Source: an uncultured Mycolicibacterium sp. (GTDB lineage: Bacteria; Actinomycetota; Actinomycetes; Mycobacteriales; Mycobacteriaceae). From it: 37,667 nucleotides of DNA. The notes under the pieces were generated by a model that worked only from the letters and a program-made list of their open reading frames with translations, ran no database searches and had not been told where the DNA came from. Shown here piece by piece: positions 1 through 7,365 of this stretch. Every line of letters begins with the position of its first letter. The first letter of the stretch is position 1. Made by a program: the position numbers and the translations under genes. The stretch spans positions 1-37,667 of the forward strand of contig NZ_CALDGS010000107.1 in the NCBI RefSeq assembly GCF_937941905.1. Reading direction: 5' to 3'.

Positions 1-99
1 TCGCAAGCGCCGCTCCGTGCACTTTGGTCGCGGTCGCAAGCGCCGCTCCGTGCACTTTGGTCGCGGTCGCAAGCGCCGCTCCGTGCACCTTCGTCGCCG
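1..99. repeat. 33-bp tandem repeat, about three copies, window edge
   Basis: Bases 1-33 and 34-66 are identical; 67-88 repeats the same unit and then diverges. The period is a multiple of three, and in the minus-strand DoxX-like frame each unit encodes KVHGAALATAT (residues 182-192, 193-203, 204 onward). More copies may lie outside the window. Confidence 0.9.
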
Positions 100-634
100 T
101 GGCTCCGGCCTGCAGGCCGTGCTCCAGCTTCTCCACCAGCGGGTGCTCGGTCACCGGCGCATCCCCGCCCGGCAGCGCCGCACCGACCTTCGCGGCGGCC
201 CGGCGGCTGCGCCAGGCCAGCGACGGCCGGCCCTCGGTGTCCACCGCGGCGATGATCAGCCCGCCCAGCAGGCTCACCTCGGTCAGGAAGGCCCGGCGCT
301 CGTCGGCCTTGCGCTGCGGGTCGGTCTCGGTCCAGAACGGGTGCCCGGCCAGTCCACCGGGCACCAGCGACGCCGCCAGCACCGCCGAGGCCAGGCGCGG
401 GGCCCGGCCGAGGGCCAGCAGCGCCCCGCCGGCGATCTGCACGGCGCCGGTGACCTTGGCGACCAACTCGGCGTCGGCGGGCACTTTCTCGCCCACCGGG
501 CCGGGCAGTCGGCTGAGTCCCTCCAGTGCCGGGCGGGCCGCATCGGCGGCGGGTTTGGTGCTGCGCAGGGTATCGATGCCACGGCCGATGAACACCGCGG
601 ACAACATCGGGCGGGCGATGCGACGGATCAACAT
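1..634 (-). CDS. DoxX-like membrane protein, C-terminus cut by window edge
   Basis: Read on the minus strand from ATG at 634 and still open at base 1 (at least 211 residues). The body resembles the DoxX family: a short N-terminal helix containing RPMLSAVFIGRGIDTLR, hydrophobic segments around residues 65-95 (GAVQIAGGALLALGRAPRLA, then a stretch ending VPGGLAGHPFW) and another around LLGGLIIAAVDTEGRPS. DoxX relatives are small four-helix membrane proteins, some linked to thiol or redox stress; the role here is not shown by sequence. From residue 182 the protein becomes an exact 11-residue repeat KVHGAALATAT, continuing off the window. The DUF6328 gene lies 38 bp upstream on the same strand, so the two may be co-transcribed. 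The true C-terminus is not visible. Confidence 0.75.
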   Translation of the reverse strand, partial: MLIRRIARPMLSAVFIGRGIDTLRSTKPAADAARPALEGLSRLPGPVGEKVPADAELVAKVTGAVQIAGGALLALGRAPRLASAVLAASLVPGGLAGHPFWTETDPQRKADERRAFLTEVSLLGGLIIAAVDTEGRPSLAWRSRRAAAKVGAALPGGDAPVTEHPLVEKLEHGLQAGATATKVHGAALATATKVHGAALATATKVHGAALA

Positions 635-672
635 GCCGCCGGGGTTCCCCCGCGCGGACCGCGGCAAACCGG

Positions 673-1161
673 CTAGCAGCGTTTCGACAGGGGCAGCGCC
701 ACCCAGAACACGCCCAGCGCCAGCAGTGCGCACCCGCCGGCGATCGCCGCGGCGGTCGGCCCGAGCACCATCTGGAACACCAGGGTCGCCACCCCGGCCA
801 GGGTCAGCCCCAACAGCGCCAGCCCGACCATCGCCAGCCGGTGCGAGGTGGCCACCAGCACCGCCAGCTTGCGGCGCCGGAACAGGAAGCGGTGCATGCC
901 CACCGGCGCCACCATCAGGATCGTCGCGCCCAGCGAGCACGACACCGTGATCAGGTACACCAGCCGGGTCGGGCCGGTGACCGCCTCGAAGCCGTCGGCG
1001 AACGGCAGGGTGAGCAGGAACCCGGTCAGCAGCGCCACCCCGGTCTGCAGCACCCGCAACTCCTGCAACAGGTTCGCCCAGTTCCGGTCCAGGCGCTGCA
1101 ACTCCGTCTCGTGGCGTTCCGGATCCCATCCGGCCGGGACGTCCGCGGGCTCGTGGCGCAC
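673..1161 (-). CDS. DUF6328 family membrane protein
   Basis: 162 residues from GTG at 1161. The N-terminal part is charged (HETELQRLDRNWANLLQELR) and is followed by four hydrophobic helices: VLQTGVALLTGFLLTLPF, a second starting RLVYLITVSCSLGATIL, then RLAMVGLALLGLTLAGVATL and a last one beginning AAAIAGGCALLALGVFWVA. The motif LLQELRVLQTG and the HRFLFRRRK loop after helix 2 are typical of DUF6328, a family without a known function. The start was chosen because GTG is preceded at the usual distance by a -10-like box on the minus strand (1168-1173); the same frame stays open upstream but that part overlaps the divergent hydrolase gene. Confidence 0.75.
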   Translation of the reverse strand: MRHEPADVPAGWDPERHETELQRLDRNWANLLQELRVLQTGVALLTGFLLTLPFADGFEAVTGPTRLVYLITVSCSLGATILMVAPVGMHRFLFRRRKLAVLVATSHRLAMVGLALLGLTLAGVATLVFQMVLGPTAAAIAGGCALLALGVFWVALPLSKRC

Positions 1162-1167
1162 CCGTCG

Positions 1168-1173
1168 ATTCTC
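1168..1173 (-). promoter_or_regulatory. -10-like box for a leaderless DUF6328 transcript
   Basis: On the minus strand GAGAAT is followed by six bases and then the GTG start. A at position 2 and T at position 6 are the two most conserved -10 bases in mycobacteria, and the spacing would put transcription start on the GTG. Confidence 0.35.
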
Positions 1174-1216
1174 CCAGCCCCCGCCACCGCGGGGCGGTGA
1201 CGGAGCCTGCCCGGCC

Positions 1217-1222
1217 GAGAAT
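1217..1222 (+). promoter_or_regulatory. -10-like box for a leaderless MBL hydrolase transcript
   Basis: GAGAAT, six bases, then GTG at 1229. It mirrors the element on the other strand at 1168-1173, with the same hexamer and spacing. The intervening GGAGGG could instead act as a ribosome binding site too close to the start. Confidence 0.35.
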
Positions 1223-1228
1223 GGAGGG

Positions 1229-1969
1229 GTGAACTTCGACTGGGAGGATCTCGCGCCGGGGGTGCGGCGCTGCCGGCTGCCGTTCTGCGACGTCACCGTG
1301 GGTGCGGTCAGCGGGGCGACGGGCACCCTGCTCGTCGACGCCGGCACCACGCTCGCCGAGGCGGCCGCCCTGGCCGCCGACCTCGACGCCCTCGGGGTGG
1401 CGCCGGTGGGCCATGTGGTGCTCACCCACAACGATTTCGACCACGTCCTCGGGGCCGCCGGGTTCCCCGCGGCCACCGTGTACTGCGCGCCCGAGGTGGC
1501 GGCCACCCTGCTGCACGGCGGCCCGCGGCTGCGCCAGGAGGCGCTGCACTACGACGCCGACGCCGACGAGCTCGACCGCACCCTGGCGGCCCGGCGCGTC
1601 CCGGCCCGCACCGTCCGGCAGACCGTCATCGGGCTGGGCGGGGTCACCATCGCCGTCACCCACCCGGGCCGCGGCCACACCGACCACGACCTGGTCGCCG
1701 TGGTGCGCGGCAGCGGCCGCACCGTGGTGTTCTGCGGCGACCTGGTCGAGGAGTCCGGCGCTCCCTCGGTGGAGGCCGACTCCGACCCCGCCGCCTGGCC
1801 GGCCACCCTGGCGCGGGTGCTGCAACTCGGCGGGCCCGATGCCGTCTACGTGCCCGGACACGGCGCGACCGTCGACGCGGACTTTGTGCAACGCCAGGCA
1901 CAGTGGCTCTCCGAGCGGTCGGTGACGGACGGCGGTCCCGCCGCCGGCTCTGGCATGCTGGGCCTATGA
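1229..1969 (+). CDS. MBL-fold metallo-hydrolase
   Basis: 246 residues from GTG at 1229. It has the metallo-beta-lactamase fold order: a beta-strand pair ending GTLLVDAGTT (32-41), the metal motif THNDFDH (66-72), a later PGRGHTDHDLVAVV segment giving the third-site His, a VVFCGDLVE strand with the bridging Asp, and a PGHG motif near the C-terminus. The canonical HxHxDH reads H67-N-D69-F-D71-H72, so the second His is Asp. The substrate cannot be told from sequence; relatives include glyoxalase II-like and other hydrolases. Its TGA overlaps the ATG of the TM2 gene (ATGA), so these two are translationally coupled. Confidence 0.85.
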   Translation: MNFDWEDLAPGVRRCRLPFCDVTVGAVSGATGTLLVDAGTTLAEAAALAADLDALGVAPVGHVVLTHNDFDHVLGAAGFPAATVYCAPEVAATLLHGGPRLRQEALHYDADADELDRTLAARRVPARTVRQTVIGLGGVTIAVTHPGRGHTDHDLVAVVRGSGRTVVFCGDLVEESGAPSVEADSDPAAWPATLARVLQLGGPDAVYVPGHGATVDADFVQRQAQWLSERSVTDGGPAAGSGMLGL

Positions 1970-2343
1970 CCGATCAGCCATCGTTCGGCCACGGCCCGCA
2001 GGACGACACCCCCGGCGCCGGCTACCAGCCGCCGTACCCGGGCGGGTACCCGCCCCCGTACGGCGACCCGCTGGCGCCCTACGGCCGCCACCCGATCACC
2101 GGCGAGCCGCTGTCGGACAAGTCCAGGGCGCTGGCCGGGCTGCTGCAGCTGATCGGACTGTTCGGCTTCGCCGGGATCGGCCGGATCTACCTGGGCTACG
2201 TCGGTTTCGGTATCGCCCAGCTCGTCGTCGGCATCCTCACCTGCGGTATCGGCGCGGTGATCTGGGGCGTCATCGACGCCGTGCTCATCCTCACCGACCG
2301 GGTCCGCGACCCGCTGGGGCGCCCGCTGCGCGATGGACTCTGA
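1966..2343 (+). CDS. TM2 domain membrane protein (Rv1615-like position)
   Basis: 125 residues from ATG at 1966, overlapping the preceding stop codon. The first 45 residues are rich in Gly, Pro and Tyr (GYQPPYPGGYPPPYGDP), typical of actinobacterial small membrane proteins. A TM2 domain follows: LSDKSRALAGLLQLIGLFGF, the G-x-GRIYLGY turn, and a second helix GIAQLVVGILTCGIGAVIWG ending in DAVLIL. TM2 domains are two-helix units of unknown function. The next gene starts inside its last codons (2333), pointing to one operon of hydrolase, TM2 and DUF2752 genes. Confidence 0.8.
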   Translation: MTDQPSFGHGPQDDTPGAGYQPPYPGGYPPPYGDPLAPYGRHPITGEPLSDKSRALAGLLQLIGLFGFAGIGRIYLGYVGFGIAQLVVGILTCGIGAVIWGVIDAVLILTDRVRDPLGRPLRDGL

Positions 2344-2728
2344 GGCGCGGGTGACCCGGCGCCGCGCCGGGATCCTCGCGGGCGGGCTGCTCGCGGCGGC
2401 CGGCCTGGCCTACGTCGGGCTGGCCGACCCCCGCGCGCCCGGGTTCCTGATCCCGCCCTGCCCGCTGCACGCCCTCACCGGCTGGTACTGCCCGGGCTGC
2501 GGCGGGGTGCGGATGACCCACGACCTGCTGCACGGTGATCTTGCGGCGGCGTTGAGCGACAACGCCTTTCTACTGCTCGGCGGTCCGGCGCTGGCGGCGT
2601 GGCTGCTCGTCCGGCACCGCCGGGGCCGGCCGGTGCCGGTGCTGCCGGTGCTCGTCACCGTCGCGGTGGCCGCCCTGGCCTGGGCGGTGCTGCGCAATCT
2701 CCCCGGGTTCGGCCTGGTCCCGGCCTGA
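2333..2728 (+). CDS. DUF2752 membrane protein (Rv1616-like)
   Basis: 131 residues from ATG at 2333, overlapping the TM2 gene by 11 bases. It has one N-terminal helix (ILAGGLLAAAGLAYVGLA), the family signature CPLHALTGWYCPGCGGVRM with three Cys, then the DLLHGDLAAALSDNAFLLL helix and a final hydrophobic segment. DUF2752 proteins are small membrane proteins of unknown function; the CPGCG turn suggests metal or disulfide chemistry but this is inference. A similar gene sits directly before the pyk/glt region in M. tuberculosis. Confidence 0.8.
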   Translation: MDSEARVTRRRAGILAGGLLAAAGLAYVGLADPRAPGFLIPPCPLHALTGWYCPGCGGVRMTHDLLHGDLAAALSDNAFLLLGGPALAAWLLVRHRRGRPVPVLPVLVTVAVAALAWAVLRNLPGFGLVPA

Positions 2729-2749
2729 GGGCGGCGCTCGCGCCGCTGG

Positions 2750-2755
2750 TACACT
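2750..2755 (+). promoter_or_regulatory. Candidate -10 box upstream of gltB
   Basis: TACACT fits the mycobacterial TANNNT -10 consensus, 72 bp before the gltB start, in the gap after the DUF2752 gene. No convincing -35 is seen. It would give a leader of about 65 bases containing the hairpin at 2775-2810. Confidence 0.4.
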
Positions 2756-2774
2756 GAAGTGCCTGGGCCGGCGC

Positions 2775-2810
2775 AGTCCCGGTGAAGAAGTCTCGATCTC
2801 TTCGGTGACT
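2775..2810 (+). promoter_or_regulatory. Stem-loop in the gltB leader
   Basis: AGTC (2775-2778) can pair with GACT (2807-2810), CC with GG, and GAAGA (2784-2788) with TCTTC (2799-2803), giving an interrupted stem of about 11 pairs. It ends two bases before the GGAGG ribosome binding site (2813-2817), so folding could affect gltB translation. Stability was not calculated. Confidence 0.3.
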
Positions 2811-2826
2811 GTGGAGGTGCCCGCTC

Positions 2827-5800
2827 GTGCTGTTCTCGGCGTTCCCAAAGGCACAGGGCCTGTACGACCCCGCCAACGAGGCGGATTCCTGCGGTGTGGC
2901 CATGGTGGCCGACATCCGCGGCCGGCGTTCGCACGCCATCGTCGCCGACGCGCTGGTCGCGCTCGAGCACCTCGACCACCGCGGCGCGGCCGGCTCCGAG
3001 CCCAACAGCGGTGACGGCGCCGGCATCCTGCTGCAGCTGCCGGTCGAGATGTTCCGGGCGGTGGTCGACTTCGAGCTGCCCGCGCCGACCGCCGACGGCC
3101 ACAACACCTTCGCCGCCGGCATCTGCTTCCTGCCGCAGGATCCGTTCGCGCGCAACGAGGCCCGCGAGCGCATCGAGGCCATCGCCGCCGAGGAGCGGCT
3201 GGAGGTGCTCGGCTGGCGGGAGCTGCCGGTCGATCCCGACGGCGCCGAGGTGGGCCGGACCGCGCGCGGCTGCATGCCCTACATGGCGCAGCTGTTCGTC
3301 GCCGCACCGGACCGGGTCGGCGGCATCGACCTGGACCGGCGGGTCTACCCGCTGCGCAAGCGCGCGGAGAAGGAGCTCGCGGTCTACTTCCCGACGCTGT
3401 CGGCCCGCACCATCGCCTACAAGGGCATGCTGACCACCACCCAGCTGCCGGCGTTCTTCCCGGACCTGCGCGACGAGCGGTGCACCAGCGCCATCGCCAT
3501 CGTGCACAGCCGGTTCTCCACCAACACGTTCCCGTCCTGGCCGCTGGCTCACCCGTTCCGGTTGATCGCCCACAACGGCGAGATCAACACCGTGCGCGGC
3601 AACCGCAACCGGATGCACGCCCGGGAGGCCATGCTGGCCAGCGACCTCATCCCCGGGGACCTCGAGCGGCTGTACCCGATCTGCACCCCGGACGCCTCCG
3701 ACTCGGCGTCCTTCGACCAGGTGCTCGAGTTGCTGCACCTCGGTGGCCGCAGCCTGCCGCACGCGGTGATGATGATGATCCCCGAGGCGTGGGAGAACAA
3801 CCCCGACATGGACCCCGCCCGGCGGGCGTTCTGGAAGTTCCACGCCTCGCTCATGGAGCCCTGGGACGGCCCGGCCTGCGTCACCTTCACCGACGGCACC
3901 CTGGTCGGAGCGGTGCTGGACCGCAACGGATTACGGCCCGGCCGCTGGTGGCGTACGGTCGACGGCCGGGTGGTCCTGGCCAGCGAGAGCGGGGTGCTCG
4001 ACATCCCGTCGGCGCAGGTGGTCGCCAAGGGCCGGCTGGAGCCGGGCAAGATGTTCCTGGTCGACACCGCCGCCGGGCGCATCGTCTCCGACGAGGAGAT
4101 CAAGGACCAACTGGCCAAGGCCGAGCCGTACGAGGAGTGGCTCTACGCCGGGCTGGTCGACCTGGCCGCGCTGCCGGAGCGCCGGCGGGTGCTGCCCAAC
4201 CACGACTCGGTGGTGCGCCGCCAGATCGCCTTCGGCTACACCGAGGAGGAGCTGCGGGTGCTGCTCACCCCGATGGCGGCCACCGGCAACGAGCCGCTCG
4301 GGTCGATGGGCACCGACACCCCGATCGCGGTGCTGTCCAAGCGGTCCCGGCTGCTCTACGACTACTTCGTGCAACTGTTCGCGCAGGTGACCAATCCGCC
4401 GCTGGACGCCATCCGCGAGGAGGTGGTCACCTCGATGGCCCGCGTCATGGGGCCCGAGCAGAACCTGCTCGCCCCCACCGCGGCGTCCTGCCGGCAGATC
4501 ACGCTGCGCTGGCCGGTGCTCGACAACGACGAGCTCAACAAGATCGTCCACATCAACGACGACGGCGACCACCCCGGCCTGCGCTGCGAGGTGCTGCGCG
4601 CGCTCTACGACGTGGAGCGCGGCGGGGCGGGGCTGGCCGACGCCCTCGAGGAGCTGCGGCACCGGGCCAGCGAGGCGATCGCCGCCGGGGCCCGCACCCT
4701 GGTCATCTCCGACCGCGACTCCGACCACACCCGCGCGCCGATCCCGTCGCTGCTGGCGGTCTCGGCGGTGCACCACCACCTGATCCGCACCAAGGAGCGC
4801 ACCAAGGTCGCCCTGGTGGTGGAGAGCGGCGACGCCCGCGAGGTGCACCACATCGCCATGCTGATCGGGTTCGGCGCCGCGGCGGTCAACCCCTACCTGG
4901 CGTTCGAGTCCATCGAGGACCTGATCCGGGAGAACGAGCTCACCGGCATCGACCCCGCCACCGCCGTGCGCAACTACGTCAAGGCGCTCGGCAAGGGCGT
5001 GATGAAGGTGATGAGCAAGATGGGCATCTCCACCGTCGCGTCCTACACCGCCGCGCAGGCGTTCGAGGCCATCGGGCTCGACGAGCAGGTGATCGCCGAG
5101 TACTTCACCGGAACCCCGCACCAGCTCGGCGGCATCGGGCTCGACGAGATCGCCGAGGAGGTGCGGATGCGGCACCGCCGGGCCTACCCGGAGAACCCGA
5201 CCCGGCGGGTGCACCGGCGGCTCGAGGTGGGCGGCGAGTACGCCTACCGGCGCGAGGGCGAGCTGCACCTGTTCACCCCGGAGGTGGTGTTCCTGCTGCA
5301 GCACTCCACCCGCACCGGCCGCTTCGACGTGTTCCGCAAGTACTCCGAGGAGGTCGACGAGCTGTCCCGGCGCGGCGGCACGCTGCGCGGGCTGTTCACC
5401 TTCCGCACCGGGGTGCGCCCGCCGGTGCCGATCGAGGAGGTGGAGCCGGCCGGCGAGATCGTCAAGCGGTTCTCCACCGGCGCGATGAGCTACGGCTCGA
5501 TCTCCGCCGAGGCCCACGAGACGATGGCGATCGCGATGAACACCCTGGGGGCGCGGTCGAACTCGGGCGAGGGCGGCGAGGACTCCGAGCGGCTGCGGGA
5601 CCCGCTGCGGCGCAGCGCGATCAAGCAGGTCGCCTCCGGCCGGTTCGGAGTGACCAGTGAGTACCTGGTCAACGCCACCGACATCCAGATCAAGATGGCC
5701 CAGGGCGCGAAACCCGGTGAGGGCGGCCAGCTTCCGGGTCACAAGGTGTACCCGAGCGTGGCCAAGACCCGGCACTCCACCCCCGGGGTGGGGTTGATCA

Positions 5801-7365
5801 GCCCGCCGCCGCACCACGACATCTACTCGATCGAGGACCTCGCGCAGCTGATCCACGACCTGAAGAACGCCAACGACAAGGCGCGCATCCACGTCAAGCT
5901 GGTCAGCAGCATCGGGGTGGGCACGGTGGCGGCCGGGGTGGCCAAGGCGCATGCCGATGTGGTGCTCATCTCCGGGCACGACGGCGGCACCGGCGCGGCC
6001 CCGCTGACCAGCCTCAAGCACGCCGGCGCGCCGTGGGAGATAGGCCTGGCCGACACCCAGCAGACGTTGCTGCTCAACGGATTGCGCGACCGCATCACCG
6101 TGCAGTGCGACGGCGGCCTGCGCACCGCCCGCGACGTGGTGGTGGCGATGCTGCTCGGCGCCGAGGAGTTCGGGTTCGCCACCGCGCCGTTGGTGGTGGC
6201 CGGCTGCATCATGATGCGGGTCTGCCACCTGGACACCTGCCCGGTGGGCGTGGCCACCCAGAACCCCGAGCTGCGCAAGCGGTTCACCGGCAAGCCGGAG
6301 TTCGTGCGGAACTTCTTCGAGTTCATCGCCGAGGACGTCCGCCGCTACCTCGCCGAGCTCGGGTTCCGCAGCGTCGACGAGGCGGTCGGCCACGCCGAGC
6401 TGCTCGACACCGCCGCGGGCGTGGCGCACTGGAAGAGCCGCGGCATCGACCTGTCCCGGCTGTTCACCGTGCCCGCCGAGGCCGCCGACGGCCCGCGCCG
6501 CAAGGTGCGCGAGCAGGACCACGGGTTGGACAAGGCGCTGGACCGCACCCTCATCGCGCTGGCCGAGGGCGCCCTGGAGGACGCCCACCCGGTGCGGCTG
6601 GAGCTGCCGGTGCGCAACGTCAACCGCACCGTCGGCACCATGCTCGGCGCGGAGGTCACCCGCCGCTACGGCGCGGCCGGGCTGCCCGACGACACCATCC
6701 ACATCACGCTGACCGGCTCGGCCGGCCAGTCGCTGGGCGCGTTCCTGCCGCCGGGCATCACCATCGACCTCGTCGGCGACGCCAACGACTATGTGGGCAA
6801 AGGGCTTTCCGGCGGCCGGGTGATCGTGCGGCCGCCCGACGACGTGCTGTTCCTGCCGGAGGAGCACGTCATCGCCGGCAACACCCTGCTCTACGGCGCC
6901 ACCTCCGGCGAGGTGTTCCTGCGCGGCCGGGTGGGGGAGCGGTTCTGCGCCCGCAACTCCGGCGCGCTGGCCGTCGTCGAGGGGGTGGGCGACCACGCCT
7001 GCGAGTACATGACCGGGGGCCGGGTGGTGGTGCTCGGCCGCACCGGCCGCAACATGGCCGCCGGCATGTCCGGCGGCATCGCCTACGTGCTCGGCCTGGA
7101 CCCGGCCCGGGTCAACACCGAGATGGTCAGCCTGCAGCGGCCCGACCCGGAGGACCTGAGCTGGCTGCACGGCGTGGTCAGCCGCCACCTGGCCTACACC
7201 GGCAGCTCGGTGGCCCGCTCGCTCCTGGACGACTGGCCCCGGCGCAGCGCCGCGTTCACCAAGATCATGCCCGTCGACTACGAGCGGGTGCTGCAGGCCA
7301 CCCGGCTGGCCGAGGCCGAGGGGCGTGACGTCGACACCGCGATCATGGAGGCCAGCCGTGGCTGA
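2827..7365 (+). CDS. gltB: Glutamate synthase (NADPH) large subunit
   Basis: 1512 residues, the normal length for the bacterial large subunit. It makes two glutamates from glutamine and 2-oxoglutarate together with GltD, in the cytoplasm. GTG at 2827 follows GGAGG by nine bases. A 21-residue propeptide precedes Cys22 (EADSC-GVAM), the N-terminal nucleophile of the class II glutaminase domain (about 22-440; FSTNTFPSW and NGEINTVRGNR are visible). A central domain follows, then the FMN-binding synthase domain (about 850-1210) with NSGEGGED and HDGGTGAAP. C1127, C1133 and C1138 (CIMMRVCHLDTC) are the 3Fe-4S ligands. The C-terminal GxGxG helix domain contains YVGKGLSGGRVIV. Its last codons overlap the gltD start. 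Confidence 0.98.
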   Translation: MLFSAFPKAQGLYDPANEADSCGVAMVADIRGRRSHAIVADALVALEHLDHRGAAGSEPNSGDGAGILLQLPVEMFRAVVDFELPAPTADGHNTFAAGICFLPQDPFARNEARERIEAIAAEERLEVLGWRELPVDPDGAEVGRTARGCMPYMAQLFVAAPDRVGGIDLDRRVYPLRKRAEKELAVYFPTLSARTIAYKGMLTTTQLPAFFPDLRDERCTSAIAIVHSRFSTNTFPSWPLAHPFRLIAHNGEINTVRGNRNRMHAREAMLASDLIPGDLERLYPICTPDASDSASFDQVLELLHLGGRSLPHAVMMMIPEAWENNPDMDPARRAFWKFHASLMEPWDGPACVTFTDGTLVGAVLDRNGLRPGRWWRTVDGRVVLASESGVLDIPSAQVVAKGRLEPGKMFLVDTAAGRIVSDEEIKDQLAKAEPYEEWLYAGLVDLAALPERRRVLPNHDSVVRRQIAFGYTEEELRVLLTPMAATGNEPLGSMGTDTPIAVLSKRSRLLYDYFVQLFAQVTNPPLDAIREEVVTSMARVMGPEQNLLAPTAASCRQITLRWPVLDNDELNKIVHINDDGDHPGLRCEVLRALYDVERGGAGLADALEELRHRASEAIAAGARTLVISDRDSDHTRAPIPSLLAVSAVHHHLIRTKERTKVALVVESGDAREVHHIAMLIGFGAAAVNPYLAFESIEDLIRENELTGIDPATAVRNYVKALGKGVMKVMSKMGISTVASYTAAQAFEAIGLDEQVIAEYFTGTPHQLGGIGLDEIAEEVRMRHRRAYPENPTRRVHRRLEVGGEYAYRREGELHLFTPEVVFLLQHSTRTGRFDVFRKYSEEVDELSRRGGTLRGLFTFRTGVRPPVPIEEVEPAGEIVKRFSTGAMSYGSISAEAHETMAIAMNTLGARSNSGEGGEDSERLRDPLRRSAIKQVASGRFGVTSEYLVNATDIQIKMAQGAKPGEGGQLPGHKVYPSVAKTRHSTPGVGLISPPPHHDIYSIEDLAQLIHDLKNANDKARIHVKLVSSIGVGTVAAGVAKAHADVVLISGHDGGTGAAPLTSLKHAGAPWEIGLADTQQTLLLNGLRDRITVQCDGGLRTARDVVVAMLLGAEEFGFATAPLVVAGCIMMRVCHLDTCPVGVATQNPELRKRFTGKPEFVRNFFEFIAEDVRRYLAELGFRSVDEAVGHAELLDTAAGVAHWKSRGIDLSRLFTVPAEAADGPRRKVREQDHGLDKALDRTLIALAEGALEDAHPVRLELPVRNVNRTVGTMLGAEVTRRYGAAGLPDDTIHITLTGSAGQSLGAFLPPGITIDLVGDANDYVGKGLSGGRVIVRPPDDVLFLPEEHVIAGNTLLYGATSGEVFLRGRVGERFCARNSGALAVVEGVGDHACEYMTGGRVVVLGRTGRNMAAGMSGGIAYVLGLDPARVNTEMVSLQRPDPEDLSWLHGVVSRHLAYTGSSVARSLLDDWPRRSAAFTKIMPVDYERVLQATRLAEAEGRDVDTAIMEASRG

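Noticed and set aside
1..99. CRISPR-like array
   Set aside because: The units abut without spacers and are in frame inside a coding sequence.
7325..7357. Longer gltD starting at ATG 7325
   Set aside because: The extra residues (TSTPRSWRPA) are out-of-frame gltB sequence and the family begins near ADPTGFLKV, so GTG 7358 is the start.
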